DNA from: Cellulomonas fimi | GTDB lineage: Bacteria > Actinomycetota > Actinomycetes > Actinomycetales > Cellulomonadaceae | Direction: 5' to 3' | Length of the DNA: 64,000 bases | NCBI RefSeq assembly: GCF_012952065.1 | Contig: NZ_JABCJJ010000012.1 | Coordinates: forward strand, 42,611 to 106,610 | In this document: in pieces, positions 1 through 14,053 of the stretch | Position numbering within the stretch: position 1 is the first letter of the stretch | How the letters are laid out: every line of letters begins with the position of its first letter | Notes under the pieces: model-generated | The model's database searches: none | What the model saw: only the letters and a program-made list of their open reading frames with translations | What the model was told of the DNA's origin: nothing | Translations under genes and position numbers: made by a program

Positions 1-1219
1 GGACGCCGAACTCGAGACGACCACCGACCCGACGGCAGCCACGACGCTGCGCATCGTGCCGTCGACGGCGCCCCCGCTCGCCGCCGACTCGGTCGACTTC
101 ACCGACGACGGCTACACCGACGAGCCGCTCCAGCCGGCGTACACGGGTCAGCGGACGAACCACGCCAAGAGGCCCGCCGGCGAGCCGGCCAGGCTCAATC
201 CCAAGTACCTCTTCGAGACCTTCGTCATCGGCGCGTCGAACCGGTTCGCGCACGCCGCTGCGGTCGCCGTCGCCGAGGCACCTGCCAAGGCCTACAACCC
301 GCTGTTCATCTACGGCGACTCGGGGCTCGGCAAGACGCACCTGCTGCACGCGATCGGGCACTACGCCCACAACCTCTATCCCGGGGTCCGCGTGCGGTAC
401 GTGAACTCGGAGGAGTTCACCAACGACTTCATCAACTCCATCCGCGACGACAAGGCAGGCGCGTTCCAGCGCCGCTACCGGGACGTGGACGTCCTCCTGG
501 TCGACGACATCCAGTTCCTGCAGGGCAAGGAACAGACGATGGAGGAGTTCTTCCACACGTTCAACACCCTGCACAACGCCAACAAGCAGGTCGTGATCAC
601 GTCCGACCTGCCCCCCAAGCAGCTGAATGGCTTCGAGGACCGGATGCGCTCCCGCTTCGAGTGGGGCCTCATCACCGACGTCCAGCCCCCGGACCTCGAG
701 ACCCGCATCGCCATCCTCCGCAAGAAGGCGGGGAACGAGCGGCTCAAGGCGCCCGACGACGTCCTCGAGTACATCGCCTCGAAGATCTCGACGAACATCC
801 GCGAGCTCGAGGGCGCCCTGATCCGGGTCACCGCGTTCGCGAACCTCAACCGGCAGCAGGTCGACAAGTCGCTCGCGGAGATCGTCCTCAAGGACCTGAT
901 CACCGACGAGAACGCCGAGGAGATCACCGCCGCGACGGTGATCGGGCAGACGGCTGCGTATTTCGGCCTCTCGATCGAGGACCTGTGCGGAGCGTCGCGC
1001 TCACGCGTCCTGGTGACAGCTCGCCAGATCGCGATGTACCTGTGCCGCGAGCTCACCGACATGTCGCTGCCGAAGATCGGCCAGGCGTTCGGGAATCGCG
1101 ACCACACGACCGTCATGCACGCCAATCGCAAGATTCGCGAGCAGATGGCGGAACGCCGCTCGACCTACAACCAGGTCACCGAGCTCACCAGCCGGATCAA
1201 GCAGCAGCGCCGCGGCTGA
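1..1219 (+). CDS. dnaA: DnaA, chromosomal replication initiator (5' truncated by window edge)
   Basis: DnaA is the AAA+ ATPase that binds DnaA boxes at oriC and melts the origin. The reading frame (codons from base 2) is open through the left edge, so the N-terminal domains I-II are missing or partial; the ATG at 56 lies inside the poorly conserved linker and is not the true start. Visible features are the domain III entry [18 protein letters not shown], the Walker A stretch GDSGLGKTH, the Walker B stretch LLVDDIQFL, and the domain IV DNA-binding signature [12 protein letters not shown] near the C-terminus. The gene is followed by an intergenic region rich in DnaA boxes and then dnaN, the classic dnaA-oriC-dnaN arrangement. 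Identification is certain; only the start is unknown. Confidence 0.98.
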   Translation, partial: DAELETTTDPTAATTLRIVPSTAPPLAADSVDFTDDGYTDEPLQPAYTGQRTNHAKRPAGEPARLNPKYLFETFVIGASNRFAHAAAVAVAEAPAKAYNPLFIYGDSGLGKTHLLHAIGHYAHNLYPGVRVRYVNSEEFTNDFINSIRDDKAGAFQRRYRDVDVLLVDDIQFLQGKEQTMEEFFHTFNTLHNANKQVVITSDLPPKQLNGFEDRMRSRFEWGLITDVQPPDLETRIAILRKKAGNERLKAPDDVLEYIASKISTNIRELEGALIRVTAFANLNRQQVDKSLAEIVLKDLITDENAEEITAATVIGQTAAYFGLSIEDLCGASRSRVLVTARQIAMYLCRELTDMSLPKIGQAFGNRDHTTVMHANRKIREQMAERRSTYNQVTELTSRIKQQRRG

Positions 1220-1733
1220 CCGCACCCCGGACCGGTCACCCGCGGACGGTCAGCGTGAATTCCCCCGCCTTCCGTTGGCAGAAGATCGACGGCGAACCAA
1301 TGTGCACACCTGTGCATATCTCTGTGGATGGCGGTGGACGACGCGCTCGACCGGTGTGGACGGCGAATGACAGATCCGTGGACGCGAGATGACGTCCGGC
1401 GCCGCGTCCACCGGACGACCTGGTCGTCCACGCCGACGTCCCACCTTCGGTCCACACCGCCCATGGCGTCCTGACCTGCTCCCGGACGCGTCCTCCACAA
1501 GGTGCACAGAGGCGATGACCACGATGAACCAGTTCTTCCCCGGGGATCCACAACGCCTTCATGGGGACGAGCGGCCCGTCCCGTCAGGGCAGCTCGAGCA
1601 CCTACCCCGGCCTCGGCCGTCTGCGTCCCCCGACTCCTGCGATCCTCGGTTCCGACACCCAACAGCACTCGCGTAGTGTTCGCTCGAGCCGCCGACGACA
1701 GCGGGCGCAGTCATGCGGGCGAGAGGGTGTGGG
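1220..1733. other. oriC: oriC: dnaA-dnaN intergenic region with DnaA-box cluster
   Basis: This 514-bp gene-free stretch between dnaA and dnaN holds a cluster of 9-mers matching or close to the actinobacterial DnaA box (TTGTCCACA and variants). They are CCATCCACA on the minus strand at 1323-1331, CCGTCCACA on minus at 1355-1363, TCGTCCACG at 1424-1432, CGGTCCACA at 1448-1456, TCCTCCACA at 1491-1499 and GGATCCACA at 1544-1552. Weaker GTCCAC cores occur around 1335, 1379 and 1406. Boxes occur on both strands. No strongly AT-rich unwinding element is obvious. The dnaN promoter must lie at its right end. Position and box density support oriC; no function was tested. Confidence 0.85.
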
Positions 1734-2864
1734 ATGAAGTTCCGGGTCGAGCGCGATGTCCTGGCCGATGCCGTCACGTGGATCGCGCGATCGCTGCCCA
1801 CGCGGCCACCCGTCCCCGTCCTGGCGGGAGTCCGGATCGAGGCCGACGCGAGCGGCGTCCTCCACCTCTCGAGCTTCGACTACGAGGTCTCGGCCCGCTC
1901 GGAGATCGCCGCGGAGGTCAGCGAGCCGGGCGTCGTCCTCGTCTCGGGCCGCCTGCTCGCCGAGATCTCCCGTGCGCTGCCTGCCAAGCCGGTCGACGTC
2001 GTCCTGGACGGCACCAAGGTCACGGTCACGTGCGGCGCCAGCCGGTTCACCCTCCTGACCATGCCGGTCGAGGACTACCCCGCCCTGCCGGCCATGCCGG
2101 CGATCAGCGGCACGGTCGACGGCGACCAGCTGACGCAGGCCGTCGCGCAGGTCACGGTCGCCGCGAGCCGTGACGACACGCTGCCGCTGCTCACGGGCGT
2201 CCGGATGGAGATCGAGGGCGAGCGGATCACGCTCCTCGCGACCGACCGCTACCGCCTCGCTCTCCGTGAGCTCACCTGGCACCCGTCCTCGCCGGACATC
2301 TCGAACGTCGCGCTCGTGCGCGCTCGCACGCTGTCCGACGCCGCGAAGTCCCTCGGCAGCTCCGCCCAGGTGAACGTCGCCCTCGCGACGGGCACCGGCG
2401 TCGACCTCATCGGCTTCGAGGCGGGCGGCCGCCACACGACGTCCCTCCTGGTCGACGGCGACTACCCCGCCGTCCGCCGGCTGTTCCCGGACGAGACGCC
2501 GATCCACGCGGTGGTCGGCACCCAGGTCCTGTCCGACGCCGCCAAGCGGGTCGCGCTCGTCGCGGAGCGCAACACCCCGATCCGGTTGTCGTTCTCCGAG
2601 AGCCAGGTCGTGCTCGACGCAGGTCAGGGCGACGACGCCCAGGCGTCCGAGGCGCTCGAGGCGTCGCTGGTCGGCGACGACATCTCTGTCGCGTTCAACC
2701 CGCAGTTCCTGCTCGACGGCCTCGGGGCGCTCACCACCGACTTCGTCCGGCTCTCCTTCACCCACCCGAACAAGCCGGTCGAGTTCACCGGGCAGGCCTC
2801 GCTCGAGGGTGATGACATCAAGGAGTACAGGTACCTCCTGGTGCCGATCCGCTTCGCGAGCTGA
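1734..2864 (+). CDS. dnaN: DNA polymerase III sliding clamp (beta subunit)
   Basis: The product is the ring-shaped processivity clamp that tethers polymerase III to DNA. At 376 aa it has the usual length of three repeated clamp domains. It begins MKFRVERDVLADAVTWIARS and ends EYRYLLVPIRF, the conserved C-terminal YLLxPxR stretch. The ATG at 1734 is preferred over an in-frame ATG at 1713 because it starts exactly at the conserved N-terminus and a GAGAGGG Shine-Dalgarno lies at 1721-1727. It follows oriC and is co-directional with gnd, recF and DUF721, the standard actinobacterial order. Confidence 0.98.
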   Translation: MKFRVERDVLADAVTWIARSLPTRPPVPVLAGVRIEADASGVLHLSSFDYEVSARSEIAAEVSEPGVVLVSGRLLAEISRALPAKPVDVVLDGTKVTVTCGASRFTLLTMPVEDYPALPAMPAISGTVDGDQLTQAVAQVTVAASRDDTLPLLTGVRMEIEGERITLLATDRYRLALRELTWHPSSPDISNVALVRARTLSDAAKSLGSSAQVNVALATGTGVDLIGFEAGGRHTTSLLVDGDYPAVRRLFPDETPIHAVVGTQVLSDAAKRVALVAERNTPIRLSFSESQVVLDAGQGDDAQASEALEASLVGDDISVAFNPQFLLDGLGALTTDFVRLSFTHPNKPVEFTGQASLEGDDIKEYRYLLVPIRFAS

Positions 2865-2878
2865 GAGAGGGCGGCGTC

Positions 2879-3817
2879 ATGCACCTCGGTCTGGTGGGAC
2901 TCGGAAAGATGGGCGCGAACATGCGCGAGCGGCTGCGCCGCGCGGGCATCGACGTCACGGGCTACGACCGGAACCGCGAGGTCACCGACGTCGCGTCGCT
3001 CGAGACGCTGGTCGCCGCGCTCCCCGAGGGCCGGCGGTTCGTCTGGGTCATGGTCCCGTCGGGTGGACCGACACGAGCGACGGTCGAGGAGCTCGGCGCG
3101 CTCCTCAGCCCCGGCGACGTCGTGATCGAGGGCGGCAACTCGCACTACAAGGACGACGTCGAGCACGCGGCGTCGCTCGCGGAGCGCGGGATCGGCTACC
3201 TCGACGTCGGCGTCTCGGGCGGCGTCTGGGGGCTCGAGAACGGCTACGGCCTCATGGTCGGCGGTGACCCCGAGCTCGTCGAGGCCGCCCTGCCGATCTT
3301 CGACGCCCTCCGTCCCGAGGGTCCGCGCGAGGAGGGCTTCGTCCACGCGGGCGCCGTCGGCGCAGGTCACTACGCCAAGATGGTCCACAACGGCATCGAG
3401 TACGGGCTCATGCAGGCCTACGGCGAGGGCTTCGAGCTGCTCATGGCCAAGGACATCGTCACCGACGTGCCGGGCACGCTCAAGGCGTGGACTCGCGGCA
3501 CCGTCGTGCGGTCGTGGCTGCTCGACCTGCTGGTCAAGGCCCTCGAGTCAGACCCGCAGCTGGGCTCGATCGACGACTGGGTCGAGGACTCGGGCGAGGG
3601 TCGGTGGACCGTCGACGAGGCGATCGACGCGGCGGTGCCGCTGCCGGTCATCTCGGCGGCGCTCTTCGCCAGGTTCGCGTCGCGGCAGGAGCCGTCGCCC
3701 GCGATGCAGGCGGTCGCTGCGCTCCGGCAGCAGTTCGGCGGTCACGCGGTGCGCCAGGGCGGGGTGGTGCCACCGCCGGCGGGCACGGGCGAGCCGCCCA
3801 CCGGCTCAGCCGGGTGA
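2879..3817 (+). CDS. gnd: 6-phosphogluconate dehydrogenase, decarboxylating (short NAD-type)
   Basis: The enzyme oxidises 6-phosphogluconate to ribulose-5-phosphate and CO2 in the pentose phosphate pathway. The 312-aa protein starts with a Rossmann dinucleotide fold ([14 protein letters not shown]) and carries the substrate-binding stretch [20 protein letters not shown] and the catalytic [16 protein letters not shown], with the general-base Lys and the HNG Asn. This matches the short GndA/YqeC-type family rather than the roughly 470-aa enzyme. It begins 14 bp after dnaN, with GAGAGGG ahead of the ATG. A gnd gene between dnaN and recF is a known feature of many actinobacterial origins. The cofactor preference (NAD over NADP) is inferred from the short subfamily. 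Confidence 0.93.
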   Translation: MHLGLVGLGKMGANMRERLRRAGIDVTGYDRNREVTDVASLETLVAALPEGRRFVWVMVPSGGPTRATVEELGALLSPGDVVIEGGNSHYKDDVEHAASLAERGIGYLDVGVSGGVWGLENGYGLMVGGDPELVEAALPIFDALRPEGPREEGFVHAGAVGAGHYAKMVHNGIEYGLMQAYGEGFELLMAKDIVTDVPGTLKAWTRGTVVRSWLLDLLVKALESDPQLGSIDDWVEDSGEGRWTVDEAIDAAVPLPVISAALFARFASRQEPSPAMQAVAALRQQFGGHAVRQGGVVPPPAGTGEPPTGSAG

Positions 3818-3893
3818 CGACACCCGCCGTGGCTCTCCACCGCGCGACCGGGACAGGCCCGCGTCACGCATCTCGCCTCGACCCCGGACCATC

Positions 3894-5174
3894 GTGTACG
3901 TCTCTCACCTCTCCCTGACCGACTACCGGTCGTACGCCGGCGTCGACCTGGAGCTCGAACCGGGCGTGACCGCGCTGGTCGGTCCCAACGGCCAGGGCAA
4001 AACCAACCTCGTCGAGGCGCTCGGGTACGTCGCCACCCTCGGCAGCCACCGCGTGCCGTCGGACGCCGCGCTCATCCGCGCCGGTGCGTCGCGCGCCGTC
4101 GTGCGGGCCCGGGTCGTGCGTGACGAGCGGGCGAGCGTCGTCGAGATCGAGATCACGGCAGGCAAGGCGAACCGGGCGCGCGTCAACCGCTCGCCCGTGC
4201 CGCGCGTCCGCGACGTGCTCGGGATCCTGCGGACCGTGCTGTTCGCCCCGGAGGACCTCGCGCTCGTCAAGGGTGACCCCGAGGGCCGTCGTCGCTTCCT
4301 CGATGAGCTCGCCGTGCTGGTCACCCCTCGGATGGCGGGCGTCCTGGGCGACTACGACCGCGTGCTGCGGCAGCGCAGCGCCCTGCTCAAGTCGGCCGGT
4401 GCCGCGATGCGCGGGTCGCGCGGCGGCGCGGACCTGCGGACGCTCGACATCTGGGACGCGAAGCTCGCCGAGGCCGGCGCGCAGATCATCGCGGCGCGGC
4501 TGGCCCTGATCGGCGTGCTGCACCCGCACGTGGCCGCGGCGTACGAGCAGGTCAGCGCGGGTCAGGGGGTCGCGCACCTCAGCTACCGGTCCTCGCTCGA
4601 GTCCTCCCTCGGGCCCGACGACGTCGCGCGCCTGGGAGCGGCCGTCCTCGTCGACGCGGGGGCGGCCCCCGGGCACGACGGCGCGCGGACGGCGGGCCAG
4701 GCTGCGGCGTCGTCGGGCGCCGGCGACCGCCGCGTGAGCGCCGACCTGATCGAGGCACAGCTCATGGAGGCGATGGGAAGGCTGCGCAGCAAGGAGATCG
4801 AGCGCGGGGTGTGCCTCGTCGGGCCGCACCGCGACGACCTCGTGCTCGAGCTCGGCGGGCTGCCCGCCAAGGGGTACGCGAGCCACGGGGAGTCGTGGTC
4901 GTTCGCGCTCGCGCTGCGGCTCGCGTCGTACCGGTTGCTGACGCAGGCGGACGGGCCGGAGTGGGTGACGGACTGGGGGGCCGACGGCGAGCCGGTGCTC
5001 GTGCTCGACGACGTGTTCGCGGAGCTCGACACCCGGCGGCGCGACCGGCTCGCGGAGCTGGTGTCGGGCGCGGGCCAGGTGCTGGTGACCGCGGCCGTCG
5101 CGAGCGACGTGCCGGAGCAGCTCGAGGGGGCACGGATCGACGTCATGGAGGGGCGGGTCACGCGTGTCCTCTGA
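3894..5174 (+). CDS. recF: RecF, recombination mediator ATPase
   Basis: RecF is an SMC-like ATPase that helps load RecA at single-stranded gaps and stalled forks. The 426-aa product starts [19 protein letters not shown], the conserved RecF N-terminus, followed by Walker [11 protein letters not shown] at about residues 27-36 and a C-terminal Walker B/D-loop [19 protein letters not shown]. The GTG at 3894 is chosen because it coincides with the family N-terminus; the frame is open far upstream only through coding shadow over gnd. The stop overlaps the GTG of the DUF721 gene by 11 bp, implying translational coupling. A Gly/Ala-rich insert near residue 250-285 is typical of high-GC RecF proteins. 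Confidence 0.96.
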   Translation: MYVSHLSLTDYRSYAGVDLELEPGVTALVGPNGQGKTNLVEALGYVATLGSHRVPSDAALIRAGASRAVVRARVVRDERASVVEIEITAGKANRARVNRSPVPRVRDVLGILRTVLFAPEDLALVKGDPEGRRRFLDELAVLVTPRMAGVLGDYDRVLRQRSALLKSAGAAMRGSRGGADLRTLDIWDAKLAEAGAQIIAARLALIGVLHPHVAAAYEQVSAGQGVAHLSYRSSLESSLGPDDVARLGAAVLVDAGAAPGHDGARTAGQAAASSGAGDRRVSADLIEAQLMEAMGRLRSKEIERGVCLVGPHRDDLVLELGGLPAKGYASHGESWSFALALRLASYRLLTQADGPEWVTDWGADGEPVLVLDDVFAELDTRRRDRLAELVSGAGQVLVTAAVASDVPEQLEGARIDVMEGRVTRVL

Positions 5175-5757
5175 CGCGGCGCCACGTGACACGGCACCAG
5201 GTGACGCGGCGCCAGGTGCCGGACCGGGTGAGGACCTGCCGATCGGCCGTCGGGTCGAGCTCACCCCGGCCGGCGAGGTCGCGCGCGCGGCGCTCAATCG
5301 GGCGCGTGCCGCGGCGTCAGCCCGGGGTCTTCGGCCAGGTCAGGAGGCCAGGCGACGCAGCCCCCTCGAGGCCCCGCTCCGCGGGTCGCCCGGCAAGGAC
5401 GGCCGTGACCCGAGGCTCGTGGTGGACACGCTCGCCGCCCTGCTGCGGGAGCGCGGCTGGACCGACGAGGTCGCGGTGGGGGGCGTCATCGGCCGCTGGC
5501 GTGACGTCGTCGGCGACGAGGTGGCCGACCACTGCACGCCGGAGACGTTCGAGGACGGCGTGCTGGTGGTCCGCGCGGACTCGACCAGCTGGGCGACGAA
5601 CCTCCGGATCCTCGTGCCCCAGCTCCTGCGGCGGTTGGGCGACGACGTCGGCGAGGACGTCGTGCGCGAGGTGAAGGTGCTGGGACCCGCGGGACCGGGG
5701 TTCAAGCGTGGGCCGCGCTCCGTCCCCGGGCGGGGGCCCAGAGACACCTGGGGATGA
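5164..5757 (+). CDS. DUF721/DciA-like protein
   Basis: This 197-aa protein has a low-complexity N-terminus in which [11 protein letters not shown]-type units repeat (residues about 3-20), a basic linker, then the DUF721 domain (about 75-165: [15 protein letters not shown], then [16 protein letters not shown] and [17 protein letters not shown]). DUF721 proteins related to DciA help load the replicative helicase in bacteria lacking DnaC or DnaI; in actinobacteria the gene sits directly after recF, as here. The start is GTG at 5164, inside the recF 3' end. The domain assignment is firm; the helicase-loading role is inferred from the DciA family. Confidence 0.85.
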   Translation: MSSDAAPRDTAPGDAAPGAGPGEDLPIGRRVELTPAGEVARAALNRARAAASARGLRPGQEARRRSPLEAPLRGSPGKDGRDPRLVVDTLAALLRERGWTDEVAVGGVIGRWRDVVGDEVADHCTPETFEDGVLVVRADSTSWATNLRILVPQLLRRLGDDVGEDVVREVKVLGPAGPGFKRGPRSVPGRGPRDTWG

Positions 5758-5896
5758 CGCCCGTCGAATGGGGGTCTCAGCGGCATCGCCAGGTAGACTG
5801 CAAAGGTCATTCCTGGCGCGTTTGCGCCCGGAACTTCAGCACCCGAGTGTGATCCGGACCCCCGGCCGGGTTCGCGCGCGTGTGCGAGAGCTTTGA

Positions 5897-7957
<2,061 letters not shown>

Positions 7958-8078
7958 GGGCAGCGCTGCTCGTGCCGGCACGGACCAGCGGCGCGCACCA
8001 GGGCTCCACCACCGCGGTGGTCCACGGCCGGCGAGCATCCGCTCCGGCCGGGGCCCCGCCCGAAAGACGAGGTAGACG

Positions 8079-10750
<2,672 letters not shown>

Positions 10751-10754
<4 letters not shown>

Positions 10755-11689
10755 GCAGCGATCGACCGGCCCCGCCGTCCATCCCGCCGCGCAACCGCAC
10801 CGGCGCACCCGCCGTCCGCCCTGCGGGTGGACGCCTCCCGGGCCAGCCGGACCTCCCGCAGCCGCCGCCACCCTCCGCGACGCCGGCTCCTGCGTCGGGG
10901 GCCGGACCGGTCGCGACCCAGGCGTCGGCTACCGCGCCGGCCGCGACCCAGGCGTCGTCCGCCGGCGGAGCGGCGCGCGCGACGGGCCCGCGCGACTCCG
11001 CTTCCCCGCCCGCGCCGGCGCCCGCCGGGGGCGGCGTCACCACGGCCGTGAAGCGGGCGCTGAAGAGCGCCTCGTCGGCGGTCGTCGAGGCGTCCGCCGC
11101 CGTGACGAGCGAGCTCCGGGGCTCCACCCGATCGACCACCACCGAGGACGACGAGACCTCGACCTCCGGCTCCACGAAGGCGGCACCGACCATGACGGCC
11201 ACCGAGACCCCGGCCGCTGCGGCGCCGCGCGCGCGCACAGCGACCGGCGCGTCGAGCGCGCGCACCGGGACCGCCACGGGGAACCAGGCGACCAGGTCCA
11301 CCACGCCGACACCGGCGAAGGACGGCGCGCCGCGGCGGGTCCGGCTCTCGGTGTCGCGCGTGGACCCGTGGTCCGTGATGAAGCTGTCGTTCCTGCTGTC
11401 GGTGGCGATCGGCATCATGCTCGTCGTGGCGGCGGCCGTCGTCTGGATGGTGCTCGACGGCCTTGCCGTGTTCACCGAGATCAACACGATGATCACCGAG
11501 ATCGTCGGCGAGGAGTCGACGATCAGCTTCCTCGACTACGTCCAGTTCGACCGGGTCGTCTCCGGCGCCGTGGTGATCGCGGTCGTGGACGTCGTGCTGC
11601 TCACGGCGCTGTCGACGATCGGCGCATTCCTCTACAACATCACGGCCGCCCTCGTCGGAGGGGTCACGCTCACGCTCACGGACGAGTGA
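10751..11689 (+). CDS. DUF3566 transmembrane protein
   Basis: This 312-aa protein has a roughly 195-residue disordered N-terminus rich in Pro, Ala, Thr and Ser, then a DUF3566 domain starting [21 protein letters not shown], with one membrane helix (about 205-235) and a second (about 270-300, ending [15 protein letters not shown]). A DUF3566 gene directly downstream of gyrA is a conserved actinobacterial association. The function is unknown; a membrane partner linking the origin/gyrase locus to the envelope has been speculated on context alone. It overlaps gyrA by 4 bp (ATGA) and ends 107 bp before tRNA-Ile. Confidence 0.85.
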
Positions 11690-11796
11690 ACGAGGAGTCG
11701 TGACGCCCGCTCGCCCGCTGCTCGCCCGCCGATTGGGTCGCTCGCGCGGGCTGCGGTAGTCTCGTCCGGCGCCTGGGGGAACCCGGGCACGAGTGC

Positions 11797-11870
11797 GGGC
11801 CTATAGCTCAGACGGTTAGAGCGCTTCCCTGATAAGGAAGAGGTCACAGGTTCAAGTCCTGTTAGGCCCA
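11797..11870 (+). tRNA. tRNA-Ile (GAT anticodon)
   Basis: A full 74-nt cloverleaf is visible. The acceptor is GGGCCTA/TAGGCCC with discriminator A. The D arm is GCTC/GAGC, and the anticodon stem CTTCC/GGAAG encloses the loop CTGATAA, giving anticodon GAT. The variable loop is short, and the T arm is ACAGG/CCTGT around TTCAAGT. No CCA is encoded. It lies between the gyrA operon and the DLW-39 gene, the usual actinobacterial place. Confidence 0.98.
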
Positions 11871-11898
11871 CTACCTCAGACCCCACGTGGAGGGTTCG

Positions 11899-12015
11899 AT
11901 GAAGAAGCTCCTGCTGATTCTGAGCGTCGCGGTCGGCGGCTACCTGCTCTGGCGCCGGATCGAGGACCGTGACGAGCGCGACCTGTGGGCCGAGGTCACC
12001 GACACGTTCGAGTGA
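11899..12015 (+). CDS. DLW-39 family small protein
   Basis: This 38-aa protein starts MKKLLLILSVAVGGYLLWRR, a single N-terminal membrane or signal-anchor helix, followed by an acidic tail containing RDLWAEVTD, the DLW motif after which this actinobacterial family of about 39 residues is named. It has a GTGGAGGG Shine-Dalgarno ahead of ATG 11899. It sits between tRNA-Ile and tRNA-Ala, as in related genomes. The function is unknown; it is probably membrane anchored with the acidic tail in the cytoplasm or periplasm (topology not decided). Confidence 0.85.
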   Translation: MKKLLLILSVAVGGYLLWRRIEDRDERDLWAEVTDTFE

Positions 12016-12074
12016 GGACTCACCTGAGGTGAGAGACGGTCGCCCGAGCACGGTCGGCACGTCACGCACCACCG

Positions 12075-12147
12075 GGGGCCATGGCGCAATTGGTAGCGCA
12101 CCTGCTTTGCAAGCAGGGGGTTAGGGGTTCGAGTCCCCTTGGCTCCA
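12075..12147 (+). tRNA. tRNA-Ala (TGC anticodon)
   Basis: A 73-nt cloverleaf: acceptor GGGGCCA/TGGCTCC with discriminator A, D arm GCGC/GCGC, anticodon stem CCTGC/GCAGG around TTTGCAA (anticodon TGC), and T arm AGGGG/CCCCT. No CCA is encoded. A strong terminator hairpin begins 9 bp downstream. Confidence 0.97.
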
Positions 12148-12155
12148 CCGCAGGT

Positions 12156-12190
12156 CACAGGCCCTCTCCGGCTCCCGGGGAGGGCCTGTG
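12156..12190 (+). terminator. Terminator hairpin after tRNA-Ala
   Basis: CACAGGCCCTC pairs with GAGGGCCTGTG, and the stem extends inward through CCGG/CCGG to about 16 bp with one wobble. This is a very stable GC-rich hairpin directly behind tRNA-Ala. No long T tract is present, as is usual in actinobacteria. Confidence 0.8.
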
Positions 12191-12304
12191 CCGTGTCGCG
12201 TGGGCACGCAGTGCCTGCTCGGGCGTGATCATCCGTCGTGGTGCGGCGGTACCGAGCTGCGCTGCCCTGTTCGTCGGCTTCTGCGCCGGACGAGCCCCTG
12301 GAAC

Positions 12305-12338
12305 GAGAAGGCCCCGACCAGGCGGTCGGGGCCTTCTC
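12305..12338 (-). terminator. Perfect 15-bp terminator hairpin
   Basis: GAGAAGGCCCCGACC and GGTCGGGGCCTTCTC form a perfect 15-bp stem around an AGGC loop. It lies just beyond the stop of the minus-strand coiled-coil gene that ends at 12354 and could also stop plus-strand transcription from the tRNA-Ala side. Confidence 0.8.
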
Positions 12339-12353
12339 GGAGGGCGTCGCGCC

Positions 12354-13373
12354 TCAGCCGCGGCTGCTCGCGTCCCCGGGCGGCTCGGGGTCGGTGCCGC
12401 CCGTGGTACCGGTCGTGCCGAGCGGGTCCGGCGCCGTGAGCGGCCCTGTGCTGCTCAGCGGCGGGGCGGCGGGGGAGTCGGAGTCGTCCGTCTCGGCCGG
12501 CACCTCGTCGGACGCGTCGGCAGATCCGGCGTCCGACCCGGCGTCCGACCCGGCCCGACGGCGCGACGCGGCCTTGCGGGTCGCCTCGCGCGCCTCGGCC
12601 ATGCGCTCGGTGACGTCCTCGCGCAGCTCGGCCGCGCGGTCGGCGGCCTTCTTGGAGGCCTCTCGCCCGAGTGCGACGGTGGCCCCGGCAGCCTCACCGA
12701 CCGCCTCGGCCGCGTCGCCCACCACGGTCTCCGCGGTCCGGCTCGGCGTGCCGGCCGGCTCCCACGGCTCGGCCCACGGGTCCGTCGTCGGCTGCGTCCG
12801 CTTCCAGGCCGCGAAGGCACCGGCGACCGCCGCGAGGAGCGCGAAGAACCAGAACACCTTGCGCCCCGTGTGCTTCTTCTCGGCCGCGGCGGCAGCAGCA
12901 GCAGCAGCGGCCGCGGCCTCGGCGGCCTTCTTCGAGCCAGAGCCCGCCCGCTCTGCAGCGTCGTTCACGGCCGCGACGAGACGGGGGATGAACTCGTCGA
13001 CGATCTTGTCGTGCGCCTGGTCGATGGCGGGCGTCGCCTTGTCGGCGGCCTTCGCGACCTGCGGCGCGGCGGCCCTGACGCTCTCCTGCCAGGCCTTCTC
13101 GACGCGGGGGATCAGCCAGTCGACGCCGGCCTCGAGGCGCGGCGACGACCACTCCTTGGCGTGGCCCGCGGCGTCCTTGGCGTGGCCCGCGGCCTCCGCT
13201 GCGGCGGCCTTGGCGAGGAGGGCCGCCTCCTTGGCTTCCTTGGCGAGGTGCGCGGCGGTCTGGCTGGCGGAGCCGCTCGCGTCGGCGAGCGTGGCTCCGA
13301 GGCGTTCCTTCAGCCCGGCGGCCTCGACGATCTCGACGGTCGGACTGGCAGAACGGCGGATCCGGTCGAACAT
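12354..13373 (-). CDS. Ala-rich coiled-coil membrane protein (DUF5324-like)
   Basis: This 339-aa protein starts MFDRIRRSASPTVEIVEAAG, followed by a long Ala/Lys/Glu-rich helical region (about 25-165) that looks like amphipathic coiled coil. One membrane helix (VFWFFALLAAVAGAFAAW, about 172-190) follows, then a second Ala-rich helical stretch and a Ser/Asp/Pro-rich disordered tail. The start at 13373 has GGGAG a few bases upstream. Similar proteins (DUF5324) lie near the cyclophilin and rhomboid genes of Streptomyces, and that context matches; the match is by composition and position only. The function is unknown. Confidence 0.7.
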   Translation of the reverse strand: MFDRIRRSASPTVEIVEAAGLKERLGATLADASGSASQTAAHLAKEAKEAALLAKAAAAEAAGHAKDAAGHAKEWSSPRLEAGVDWLIPRVEKAWQESVRAAAPQVAKAADKATPAIDQAHDKIVDEFIPRLVAAVNDAAERAGSGSKKAAEAAAAAAAAAAAAEKKHTGRKVFWFFALLAAVAGAFAAWKRTQPTTDPWAEPWEPAGTPSRTAETVVGDAAEAVGEAAGATVALGREASKKAADRAAELREDVTERMAEAREATRKAASRRRAGSDAGSDAGSADASDEVPAETDDSDSPAAPPLSSTGPLTAPDPLGTTGTTGGTDPEPPGDASSRG

Positions 13374-13477
13374 GTCCACTCCCGTTGGGTCGGCGGCGCG
13401 TGCAGTCGAGAGGACCACTCTGCCACCGACGGGCGCGACGCGCTGCGGCACCTGCGGCCCGTGGAACAATGGGCGCC

Positions 13478-14017
13478 ATGTTCGCGACTCTGCACACCTC
13501 TGCCGGTGACATCCGCCTCGAGCTCTTCCCGAACCACGCGCCGAAGACGGTGGCCAACTTCACGGGCCTCGCCACGGGCACCACGACCTGGACGGACCCG
13601 CGCACCGGCGCGGAGAGCAACGCCCCCCTCTACGACGGCGTGATCTTCCACCGCGTGATCGACGGCTTCATGATCCAGACCGGCGACCCGCTGGGGAAGG
13701 GCACCGGCGGCCCGGGCTACGAGTTCGACGACGAGATCCACCCCGAGCTGGGCTTCACCGAGCCGTACCTCCTGGCGATGGCGAACGCCGGCCAGCGCCG
13801 CAACCCGGTGACCGGCAAGGTCGGTGGCACCAACGGCTCGCAGTTCTTCATCTCCGTCGCCCCGACCACCTGGCTCACCGGCAAGCACACGATCTTCGGC
13901 AAGGTCGTCGACGACGCGAGCAAGGCCGTCGTCGACGCGATCGCCTCGGCGACGACCCAACCGGGCGACCGGCCGGTCGAGGACATCGTCATCCAGTCGG
14001 TCACGGTCGAGGACTGA
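13478..14017 (+). CDS. Peptidyl-prolyl cis-trans isomerase (cyclophilin type)
   Basis: This cytoplasmic cyclophilin of about 179 aa catalyses proline isomerisation. The family signatures are visible: FPNHAPKTVANFTGLA, VIFHRVIDGFMIQTGDPLGKG (with the catalytic Arg and Phe), MANAGQRRNP, NGSQFFISVAPT and HTIFGKVV. There is no signal peptide. An alternative in-frame ATG at 13469 would add MGA; neither start has a clear Shine-Dalgarno, and 13478 fits the family N-terminus MFATLHTSAGDI. The gene is divergent from the coiled-coil gene and is followed 36 bp later by rhomboid. Confidence 0.93.
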   Translation: MFATLHTSAGDIRLELFPNHAPKTVANFTGLATGTTTWTDPRTGAESNAPLYDGVIFHRVIDGFMIQTGDPLGKGTGGPGYEFDDEIHPELGFTEPYLLAMANAGQRRNPVTGKVGGTNGSQFFISVAPTTWLTGKHTIFGKVVDDASKAVVDAIASATTQPGDRPVEDIVIQSVTVED

Positions 14018-14053
14018 TCACGCTGCCAGGCGCGCGTCGTCCTGACGGCCACC

